A DNA stretch of 64,000 bases, taken from positions 102,221 to 166,220 of the forward strand of contig SWBL01000076.1 in the NCBI GenBank assembly GCA_024195585.1. The letters are read 5' to 3'. Of this stretch, positions 56,334 to 64,000 are shown piece by piece; the first letter of the stretch is position 1; every line of letters begins with the position of its first letter. A model generated the notes under the pieces. It did not search any database. It had not been told where the DNA came from and saw only the letters and a list, made by a program, of their open reading frames with translations. Both the position numbers and the translations under genes were made by a program. Origin of the DNA: Aureobasidium sp. EXF-3400 (lineage: Eukaryota; Ascomycota; Dothideomycetes; Dothideales; Saccotheciaceae).

Positions 56334-56546
56334 GGTGCATGTGATTGTATGAGAAGGGAGAGTGTTCGTGGTAGAGGATGTCGATGTCGGTGTCTGATTT
56401 TCGGGCATGACGCGCGGGGGCTTCTCTTCTCCAGTCGCAAGTGAACAAGCAACTGAGGGTGCACATGCCTCTCACGCTCGCGACTTTCCTTGCTCAGACG
56501 TCTTCAACACCCGCACCATTCCCGACTGTCAAACTCAAGCGCAATC

Positions 56547-56949
56547 ATGCCTCAAGCACAGCCAGAGTTGAAGAAGGTACTCACTTCTGCCCTCCTCGGT
56601 TTGCGCCCGAGCTAACCACTCTGCAGTACCTCGACCGTCGCCTGTTTGTTCAGCTTAACGGCAGTCGCAAGGTCATTGGTGTCCTTCGCGGTTACGATGT
56701 GCGTTTCTTGTCGCTCGCTTCCATTGCGCCCCCGTATACTGATGACTCTCAGGTTTTCCTGAACATCGTCCTGGATGATGCCGTTGAGGAGAAGGCTGGC
56801 GGCGAGAAGGTCAGAATCGGCCAAGTAGTGCGTCCATTCATACCATTTGGGCCTCGTCACATCTTATTGACCCTCTCCAGGTCATCCGCGGTAACTCGGT
56901 TGTCATGCTGGAAGCGCTGGAACGCATGGACGAACACGACCGACGATGA
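56547..56949 (+). CDS. SMX2: Small nuclear ribonucleoprotein Sm G
   Basis: Four exons: 56547-56576, 56627-56698, 56753-56827 and 56881-56949; 81 aa. Sm1 reads YLDRRLFVQLNGSRKVIGVL and RGYDVFLNIVLDDAVEE; Sm2 reads IGQVVIRGNSVVMLEAL. The invariant Asn/Gly and RGN residues that grip the snRNA U-tract are intact. SmG is one of the seven ring proteins of U1, U2, U4 and U5 snRNPs. Four exons for 81 codons is dense, all in phase 0. Confidence 0.95.
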
Positions 56950-57491
56950 GCACATTCCTCTGCGCATACCCATTTGCAAGCCCCGACAGTGATTCAAACC
57001 CTCCCACAACCCTCCACCATCACGTCGCAGCCTTCCGTCGCCCTAGTCGACATCAAAACTACTTGAAATGACAGGACCATCGAATCGAGTCCTTGTCTTG
57101 TCCGAGAAGGCCCGTCACATCCGTGTCAAGGAACTATCACGGCCTTCCTCAAGAGCGTACCAACCAGCGACGCCTTGATTCATTGAATCAAAATACTCTT
57201 TCTCCCGTTATCCCCCGCATCCTACTTGCACTGAACTTCTGGTACATGTGAGATGTACGTGACAACTAGAATACCTTGCGCGAAAGTGCCTTTGGTCTCT
57301 GTTGAATTTCTGCGATGCATAGCATGCTTTCAGAATGCCCGCAATCATCTTCTGAACAACTGGCTGATCCGGATTCTTCGTATTAGTAGTCTGATCGTGC
57401 CACACTTCACCGCTGATGTTCAACAGATTTTCGTCAATCGGCTTCAAATCAAACGGAACTGCAGCACTGACATACGAATTCATTGTTTATG
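56950..57491. other. Convergent 3' region, 0.54 kb
   Basis: Lies between SmG and the APH gene. A 91-codon minus-strand frame (57208-57483) has no motif. Nothing else was seen. Confidence 0.4.
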
Positions 57492-58714
57492 TTACAGCTT
57501 AGCTTTGCTGCCCTGCTTGATCCGTTCCCTCTGACATTGCTGAACCAGCTGCCAACCAACTGTGGCATAGGGTCCCATTTGTGCTGCGTACTCCTGTGCC
57601 CGAGCACTACTTGCCTGACGGAGGGCATATCTCGCTGCAACGCCTTGCATGATGATACAGTTCCGATAAACTCCAAACGCTTCGCCCCATGTCATGTCTG
57701 GGCGCGGGTCCCACCCAGCCACTTCTCTGTACCATTCAATACACTGTTGCTTTGTCGGAAGGCCAGGCGTATTGCCAGGGAGGAATATCTCACTTCCCCT
57801 TCCGATTGATCGAGCAACGGGAGAATCTGCAGTAGTGAATGGAGAGAGCAGATTGCTCAGGTCAGATAGTGGGTGGCCTATTGTTGACATCTCCCAGCTG
57901 CAATCGTCAGTTGCTGTCGAAAAGTGAATCTAGATTGACTTACTCCAAGATTCCTATGACCCTTGGCTCTGTCTTGTGGAAGACCACATTGTCAATCTTG
58001 TAGTCGCCATGGACGAAGGTGCTGCGATCCTGAGGCTGGCTGTCTTTGTTGCCAAAGAAGGCAACCATATCGTCGAAATGTTGAATCTTTCCCACAGGCT
58101 CGTGCGATTCCACGTCAACAGCCTTGGCTTGGGCATCCTGGATTGTATTGAATGTCGCAAGTTGACGGTCATAGAAACCATTTGCCTTTCCATAGGATGC
58201 AAGGTTTACTGAAGCTGGAACTACGCGATGGAATTTGGCCAGGGTTGTTACTGCAGCCCGCCACATCTCGTTCCTATGCTCGGGACTGACGTCCGGTAGA
58301 GATGGATCTTCAATGATCCTGCCGTCCAGAAACTCCATGATGTAAAAAGGTGTGCCGATAACAGCATCGTCCTCGCACAAGCAAAACGTCTTGGGAACCG
58401 GGACATCTGTTGTCTCGAGGGCATGCAGAATCCTATACTCTCGTTCGACTTTATGTGCGGTTTTGGATAGCAACTTGCCGGGCGGCTTCTTGCGCAGGAC
58501 GTATTTCTGTTTGTCCGAGGACGTCAAGAGATAGGTGGGGTTGGATTGACCATAACCAAACTATGCACTGGACTTAACAACATGAGAAAGCAACGAGTGA
58601 GACGTGTTGATTCACCTGCTTGATATCAAGTGGTGTCTTGATTTCTGGGACCTGTCTCTCCAGGTACCTTTCGAGCGACTTGATGTCTATAGGTTGTCGA
58701 ATTGGACCGGCCAT
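57492..58714 (-). CDS. APH-family phosphotransferase (ACAD10-like)
   Basis: Exons 58714-58616, 58560-57944 and 57897-57492 give 373 aa. Kinase-like motifs are FGYGQSNPTYLL (nucleotide loop), YVLRKKPPGKLL (Lys), PFYIMEFLDGRII, FVHGDYKIDNVVFH (the catalytic HGD-x4-N) and GILDWEMSTIGHPLSDL (metal-binding D). This is the aminoglycoside-phosphotransferase fold; the fusion-free form near acyl-CoA dehydrogenase partners (ACAD10/11) phosphorylates 4-hydroxy acids in animals. The fungal substrate is unknown, and antibiotic resistance is not implied. Confidence 0.88.
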
Positions 58715-59260
58715 CGCAAGGCTTAGTGGGGTAGGATGAGAGACACGAGAAAATGGTGCAGTAAGAAACTTGAGCAGACAAGGTAGGTAGCTAGATAAAT
58801 GTAGAACATCCCCAGAAGAGAGAGGCCTGCGCGCGTGGGGTAGTATGGAACGGGACCGAGCAACCTCGGTACGGTTGATCCCAAGTCACGATTTATGCCC
58901 TCATGTTGCCGAGTCATGTGAAGACGGTTACAATATCTGTTTGCAAGTAAACATTGAGAACGAGAAGGGCACAGCAACAATTTCTTTTCGTAGTTGCAGA
59001 GTGCCAGGTCTTGGAGGCTGCACAAGTCAAATGCTCAGGCTTGCTCGGCCCCCTTTTGTCAGTGGTAGAATAAGATGAGAATCAGAAGATTAGATGATTG
59101 GGCAGCTCCGGGTCGCAAGTGCCATGTGGTTGCATGGGTAATCGAGCACTGAGGCCTGACGTGTCTTTGTTTTTGTCTTGCATCTTGTTTTGTAACTGGG
59201 CTCGCGGCGGTAAGGGCATTGTCTATATTTTCTCCTCTCGTCCCTCTTGGTCTCGGAAAC
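58715..59260. other. Divergent promoter region, 0.55 kb
   Basis: Separates the APH and CLIP-170-like genes. No gene or repeat was seen. Confidence 0.4.
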
Positions 59261-61447
59261 ATGTCAACACCACGGCAGCGAGTGCGGCCGTCCAACTCGC
59301 CAATGCACAACGCAAAAGCCCAAGCACATCGCGAAGCTTCTTTGAACGCCTTGACTGGAAACACTCCTCGATCGCCTGCATCCACAACAACCATGGCTGA
59401 CTCCCCTGTCGCCTTGGGCGACATGGTCAATGTACCAGGCGACATGTATGGCACTGTCAAGTTCGTCGGGCCTGTCAGGGGCAAGCAGGGCAAATTCATC
59501 GGTGTCGAACTGGCCAGTCAATTTGCTGCCAGAGGAAAGAATGATGGCGATGTCGATGGCATTCGCTACTTCGATACCGATATTCCTGGCGCAGGCATCT
59601 TCTTGCCCGTCCATCGTGCAGAGAAGCGCCCATCGCCCGCACGCCCTCGGCCAGCACATCCTGGCACCCCTACCACACCTTCACACTACCGCCTAGACTC
59701 GTACACTCCTCCGACAGCGGCTATGCCCAAGTTTTCTCAGTCCATGGGCCCTGGTGCCCGGCCTCCCAGTCCTCTCTCCAAACTCAAGTCTCGTCGGCCA
59801 TCGCTGCCACGCCCAGAATCTCCCTTCCGCAAACAACCCAACCTGGTTCCCACTCCGGCGCGCAATTTTTCCATGAGCCAGAGATCCGCTGTTCCTCCAC
59901 GCTTCACCTCGAGCCCAGCACCGCCGCTGACCGCCACTCCTCGTGCAGCTAGTCGCTCAGCCGCCCCTTCGCGCCCGTATTCACGCACTGGCTCTCGCGC
60001 AGGAACCCGCACTGAGACCCAGCGTCCATCCACTAGCTCTGCAGCCTCAATTGCTAGACGCTCTCCGTCACGACAGGTTGCAGTGGATCAAGAAGGCGAG
60101 GTTCAGAAATTATTGGCCCAACTAGAAGAGAAAGACAGACAACTGCAAGAACAGGCCGGATCACTTGCCGAGATGGAGGCCAGCCTAAAAGAAATCCAAG
60201 AGCTGATACCTGCCGATGGTAGCGAGCGTGATGCCGGAGGCAGCTCTGACGTATACGAGTTGCGTCAAGCTGTACACGACAGAGACGACAAGATTCAGTC
60301 CCTTATCGACGAATTCGATGCCCACCGTGCGGATTTCCGCAGTACGATAGATACTTTGGAGCTTGCATCAGCCGAAACCGAACGTGTGTACGAGGCAAAG
60401 ATTGCCGATCTACTTGCTGAGATACATGAATTGCGCGAGCTCGGCCACAGCCGTGAAGACGTCGAAAATGTTGCTCGCCAGCTTAAGGGTCTGGAAGAAC
60501 TTGTTGCCGAGCTCGAGGAAGGTCTGGAAGACGCTCGTCGTGGTGAGGCAGAGGCTCGAGGAGAGGTTGAGTTCTTGAGGGGAGAAGTTGAAAGAGGACG
60601 TAGTGAGCTAAGACGCGAAAGAGAAAAGGCCGCCAAAGCACTACAAGGCGCCAAAGAGGCAGAAGGTCAAACTTCTAAAGACAAGGATGTTGAGTTGAAG
60701 GATGATGAGATTAGAGGTCTCAAAGCCATCATACACTCTCTCAGTTCTGGACCCGATGCAAGCCCCATGGCACGACAGAGCCCAGCGTCTGGACGTTTTG
60801 CTGATCCAGAGGAGTTGAAGAGGACTCAAGCGACTGTGCAACAACTCGAGCGTGAGAAGTCGGAACTTCAAGGATTGATCGATCGAAAGGCATTCAGGGA
60901 AGAAGAACTGGAGCGTGCAGTCGAGCAATTGAGACGAGCAGCGGAACAAGAGAGGGACAGCATCATGAATGATGAAGCAGCTGCAGAGGAAATGCCGCGC
61001 CAACATCTTTCGAAATCGCCCGAGGCCACCAGATCTCCCACACGGTACAGGTCACCAAGAAAAGACGAACAGAGAGTGTGGTGCGAAGTATGCGACACAC
61101 CTGGACACGACATCATGACCTGCCCGAACGTTGAAGGTGCCAATGGCAACGGAGTACACGACGGTCCTGGAAGTCAGGCGGAGCATAATGAGTTAGAAGA
61201 GGAACTATCTAACCATATGCGGCATTTAAATGTCTCTGCGCCCACCAAAGACAAGTATAACGACAAGCTCGAGGCGCCCGCGCCACTGTCGTTGAGAAAA
61301 ACCTTGAGCAACAACAGTAACAATGGTACAGAGAAGAGCAAGGAAACTCACGATGCACCCGCAGTAGAGACTGACGCTGACAAATGGTGTGCACTTTGCG
61401 AAAGAGATGGTCATCTAGCATTCGATTGCCCTGATGAGCAATATTAG
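59261..61447 (+). CDS. CLIP-170-like microtubule plus-end protein (CAP-Gly)
   Basis: One exon, 728 aa from ATG 59261; the frame is open further 5' without an ATG. The CAP-Gly domain is at about residues 53-123 (GTVKFVGPVRGKQGKFIGVEL; the family GKNDG motif is present). A Ser/Pro/Arg-rich microtubule-binding linker leads to a long coiled coil (about 285-580). Two CCHC zinc knuckles follow: WCEVCDTPGHDIMTC (about 607) and WCALCERDGHLAFDC (about 712). The order matches CLIP-170/Bik1/Tip1. The last residues, PDEQY, form an acidic-aromatic tail like those that CAP-Gly domains bind. It promotes polarised growth in hyphae. Confidence 0.9.
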   Translation: MSTPRQRVRPSNSPMHNAKAQAHREASLNALTGNTPRSPASTTTMADSPVALGDMVNVPGDMYGTVKFVGPVRGKQGKFIGVELASQFAARGKNDGDVDGIRYFDTDIPGAGIFLPVHRAEKRPSPARPRPAHPGTPTTPSHYRLDSYTPPTAAMPKFSQSMGPGARPPSPLSKLKSRRPSLPRPESPFRKQPNLVPTPARNFSMSQRSAVPPRFTSSPAPPLTATPRAASRSAAPSRPYSRTGSRAGTRTETQRPSTSSAASIARRSPSRQVAVDQEGEVQKLLAQLEEKDRQLQEQAGSLAEMEASLKEIQELIPADGSERDAGGSSDVYELRQAVHDRDDKIQSLIDEFDAHRADFRSTIDTLELASAETERVYEAKIADLLAEIHELRELGHSREDVENVARQLKGLEELVAELEEGLEDARRGEAEARGEVEFLRGEVERGRSELRREREKAAKALQGAKEAEGQTSKDKDVELKDDEIRGLKAIIHSLSSGPDASPMARQSPASGRFADPEELKRTQATVQQLEREKSELQGLIDRKAFREEELERAVEQLRRAAEQERDSIMNDEAAAEEMPRQHLSKSPEATRSPTRYRSPRKDEQRVWCEVCDTPGHDIMTCPNVEGANGNGVHDGPGSQAEHNELEEELSNHMRHLNVSAPTKDKYNDKLEAPAPLSLRKTLSNNSNNGTEKSKETHDAPAVETDADKWCALCERDGHLAFDCPDEQY

Positions 61448-61718
61448 AGGGGATTCAGCTCGTACCACAACGATATTCTGTATTGATTAGAACATATCAA
61501 ACGCGGATTCCGTCACTATGTCTCGTCTAGTCTTTCATATAAACTGTCGGTACATTCACGATGCCGCTAGAGACCTCACCCGATTGCTCAAGTATGAGGA
61601 GGAATGTGTCTTCTGAGTCTCCTTCCACCACATTGTGTTTGAGACGGACAGCTGATTGAGGTAACCGCTTTATGGGCGGATTTTTGATATCTTACAGTCG
61701 GGTATTTTGCGCTTAGAA

Positions 61719-63326
61719 CTACGGCACCTCTTCATCGTCGTCTCCCCCAAAGCCGAAAGAGAAGCCGCCTTCATTGCTGGCATCTTCAGTCGTCTCCGTT
61801 AGCTCTGCCCACTTGCCTTTTGGACCCTTGCTCATTTTTTCTAATCTAGGCAGTGCCTCTTCCAGAGCTTCTGGTTCTTGTTCTCTGAGCTTTGTAACAA
61901 AAAGCTCGTATGGATCCTTCACGTCTTTCGCAAATCCACTAACTTGATCAGACTTGTCCCTGAGAAAGTGCAACACTGAAGCAAGTCTCTGGCGCGGTAC
62001 AAAGTTTTGGGTCAACGCAATCGAGTCTTCGAGGTTGACGACCAGATGGTACCAGCCAGCAGGTACGTACAGCAGTTCGCCAGCCTCGCAGATGCCCTCG
62101 ATACAGCCTTCGGTACGGCGAGCCTCAGCGTGAAATCCAAGTAGCCATTCAGCAATACTTAGCGGGGATGTCACCTCACTCTGATCGGCCGATACAAAAA
62201 CACCAGGAGGTGGTGTAAGGGACGAGGAAGAAGGAAACATGATCCAGTACTTGCGCCCGGTCAGGACTGCGTTCCATGCGCAGGTCGCATTAGGGTCTTT
62301 GTGGAAAGTCGAACCGCTGCGAGATGGACCAATAATCAACCAGCGATGATCGGGTCGTTGATCACCAAGGACGCTGAAGAGATCAGGACCGAAGAAGGAA
62401 GGCGCCCAGTACGCTACTTTTCGCTCATTTTCTGTACCTGGCGCGTCAGGAGAGGCGCCATCGTACAAATGAGCAGCAGAGCTGTCGGCTACTTGAATGT
62501 TCATCTTCTCTGCAAAGGAGCGGTCAAAGAGATAAAGGGGGCTCTCGTCGTGGTTGTCTCTCATATAATCAGCATAGACGTCGAAGGGCCAATCCACCGC
62601 TTCTGCTCTAAACTTGACCTTGGAATACTGCTTGAGCAACGATTTAGCAGACCAAGATCCAAACACGGGCCAGCGCTTGGTAGGCTCAGAGATGATGAAG
62701 GGCTTGTTGGTGAAGGATTTGGTGAAGTCATCAAAGGTTAATGAGGTGAGACGGTGGATCTGATTGCGGGCAGGGATGTTGGCTACAAAGGGCTCCAGGG
62801 GCACGTGAGCACAGAAATATGGTCGGTGAAGAGCATCAGAAAAGAGGTTGCTGCAATCGACATCAGGTTCTTGAGAACGTGGTTGAGACAAGACGGTTGA
62901 TCTCCATGTGCCACGCCAGTTGAAGTTCTCGGGTTGCGATCTTGTGTAGACGTTAGATTGGCATGTAGCAAAAACTATATACATATAAACATACTCTATA
63001 AAGAGAGCTTTCCAAAGCTCTTCTGATCTAGTGAAAGCAAGTAGAGCACGGCAAGTGGCGCCCAATCGGAGCAAATCTTGTGCATCAAGGCATTCCAGAA
63101 ACTGAGTCAGAAGTTCATCAGGCAGCAGAGCAAAGGTTCCAATTGCAGCTTTCAGATTGGTAGTAGCGGTAAAAGCATTACCAGAAGGACGGATTCCTAG
63201 AGGATGGCGCCAGATGGTAGCAGATTGGTCGGGATTGGCTGTCTTGTCGGCTTCTGGATCGAGTCTCTGCTTTTTAAGCGGTCTATGTTCAAAATCCTGG
63301 TCTAGCAGAGCGGCTGGAGGAGTCAT
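61719..63326 (-). CDS. F-box plus JmjC-domain dioxygenase-like protein
   Basis: Exon 1 is 63326-62995 and exon 2 is 62940-61719 (phase 2, 517 aa). An F-box-like segment (LLPDELLTQFLECLDAQDLL..., about residues 66-110) precedes a cupin JmjC domain. Its iron ligands are intact: H324-K-D326 (STFHKDPNATCAWN) and H409 (VPAGWYHLVVNLEDS). PFIISEPTKRWP and WLIIGPSRSGS are typical of JMJD6-like members. Protein hydroxylase or demethylase activity is likely; the substrate is unknown. The intron (62994-62941, 54 nt, TCTAACG branch) is stop-free and in frame. The C-terminus is Gly/acidic (FGFGGDDDEEVP). Confidence 0.88.
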   Translation of the reverse strand: MTPPAALLDQDFEHRPLKKQRLDPEADKTANPDQSATIWRHPLGIRPSGNAFTATTNLKAAIGTFALLPDELLTQFLECLDAQDLLRLGATCRALLAFTRSEELWKALFIEYVYMYIVFATCQSNVYTRSQPENFNWRGTWRSTVLSQPRSQEPDVDCSNLFSDALHRPYFCAHVPLEPFVANIPARNQIHRLTSLTFDDFTKSFTNKPFIISEPTKRWPVFGSWSAKSLLKQYSKVKFRAEAVDWPFDVYADYMRDNHDESPLYLFDRSFAEKMNIQVADSSAAHLYDGASPDAPGTENERKVAYWAPSFFGPDLFSVLGDQRPDHRWLIIGPSRSGSTFHKDPNATCAWNAVLTGRKYWIMFPSSSSLTPPPGVFVSADQSEVTSPLSIAEWLLGFHAEARRTEGCIEGICEAGELLYVPAGWYHLVVNLEDSIALTQNFVPRQRLASVLHFLRDKSDQVSGFAKDVKDPYELFVTKLREQEPEALEEALPRLEKMSKGPKGKWAELTETTEDASNEGGFSFGFGGDDDEEVP

Positions 63327-63744
63327 AATGGAGAAATGATGACGGGGTAACCAATGACTTCAGAGTACAAGAAGCCGACGAGATGCTTCTTGTGAGTGTT
63401 GAGAAATCGGCGGGCTGCCAGTGGCCAGAGGCAGATATTCACACGAGAAAAATGACTGTCTCGAGTGAGCACAACGGATGATGTTGGCAGGCGAGAGGCG
63501 GGTGCGGCTTGAGTCCGTGCGCAAAATGCAGCACGACGAAAAAATCTGGTCTTCATTATATTCGTGCGCGCCCCTCTTTTCCTCCAGCCATTTTCATCAC
63601 TCCCAACAAACTAGATATCCTTGCACACTCTCCCTCTCGAGAGTTTTGGTTTCTAGTCCCTCTTGAAATACTCAGCGGCGCCCTTTCGCCCTCCGATCTA
63701 GTTTCCATCCACCGCCCACCCACAAACAACCGCAAACCGCAATC
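63327..63744. other. Divergent promoter region of JmjC and eIF4A genes
   Basis: Pyrimidine-rich upstream of the eIF4A start. No distinct element was recognised. Confidence 0.4.
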
Positions 63745-64000
63745 ATGGCTTCCGGTCTTGAAGAGGTCCCCGAGGGTACGTCCATCTTGTTCGCCGTCGC
63801 GCACACCATCGCCTTGCAAATCCGAACCCCTGCGCCGACAGAATCTGCCACGACTTTTTTGCTCTCCCTGGAATGAGCTGCGCTGACTAGATCCCGCGCT
63901 ACAGGACAGATCGAGTCCAACTACGATGAGACCACCGACTCCTTCGATGCCATGAACCTCAAGGCTGAGCTCCTCCGTGGTGTCTACGCCTACGGTTTCG
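63745..64000 (+). CDS. TIF1: ATP-dependent RNA helicase eIF4A, 5' end only
   Basis: Exon 1 is 63745-63775 and exon 2 starts at 63905 and runs off the window. The joined start reads [20 protein letters not shown] and continues [21 protein letters not shown], the eIF4A N-terminus up to the Q-motif region. Intron 1 is 129 nt, long for this window but usual for first introns of highly expressed genes. The DEAD core lies outside, so no catalytic motif can be checked here. Confidence 0.9.

Noticed and set aside
57492..58714. Aminoglycoside phosphotransferase as an antibiotic-resistance gene
   Set aside because: The fold is widespread in fungi for metabolic substrates, and context and intron structure show a native gene.

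Overview
This window looks like nuclear chromosomal DNA of a filamentous ascomycete (Pezizomycotina). The protein flavour suggests Dothideomycetes, but that assignment is only an inference. The evidence is eukaryotic housekeeping genes on both strands at about one per 1.7 kb, almost all interrupted by short introns (about 43-60 nt, GT..AG, CTAAC/CTGAC-like branch sites), with short intergenic spaces. No rRNA or tRNA gene, CRISPR array, virus or intact transposon was seen. All exon joins were worked out by eye from splice signals and reading frame, and none has transcript support.

Layout. 0-9 kb: two unrecognised genes, an orphan ORF, a PWI/RS splicing coactivator, EAF6 (NuA4), a ChaC-type gamma-glutamylcyclotransferase and a ZIP metal transporter. 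9-16 kb: a RING-H2 membrane protein, cyclophilin H, a glycine-rich DUF7721-type protein and an Atg14-like PI3-kinase subunit. 16-28 kb: a small coiled-coil protein, thioredoxin reductase, TRM82, ribosomal P0, a GNAT acetyltransferase, a Ydj1-type DnaJ, cytosine deaminase and uroporphyrinogen decarboxylase. 28-38 kb: mitochondrial MSH1, a GRGGAGNI-repeat (DUF3602) protein, a CBS protein, a PTC7-like PP2C, a LETM1 protein and mitochondrial adenylate kinase. 39-49 kb: an aromatic aminotransferase, OST2, a TMEM14 protein, ORM1, an NDUFAF2-like complex I assembly factor, a calponin/CH protein and an IFRD protein. 49.5-51.2 kb is a gene-free, AT-rich stretch. 51-64 kb: HAP3/HapC, a possible small membrane protein, prefoldin 2, CMC2, NTR2, SmG, an APH-type kinase, a CLIP-170-like protein, an F-box/JmjC protein and the 5' end of eIF4A.

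Many neighbours are divergent pairs sharing about 190-470 bp of promoter: TRM82/RPP0, HEM12/MSH1, LETM1/ADK2, OST2/TMEM14, prefoldin 2/CMC2, NTR2/SmG and F-box-JmjC/eIF4A. Several pairs have a common theme (mitochondrion, translation, splicing), which suggests co-regulation. I see no secondary-metabolite, CRISPR-like or defence cluster.

The most unusual signals are: (i) two same-length (about 178 bp), diverged copies of an unannotated element, each just downstream of a plus-strand gene; (ii) a thioredoxin reductase leader that encodes a mitochondrial-type presequence in frame but has no AUG; (iii) a TMEM14 gene built from an AUG-only exon, an 8-nt exon and a hairpin-containing intron; (iv) a repeat protein whose intron positions track its repeats and which carries a GC-AG intron; (v) several introns that are multiples of three and free of stops; (vi) an ORF-free, possibly RIP-degraded 1.7-kb segment.
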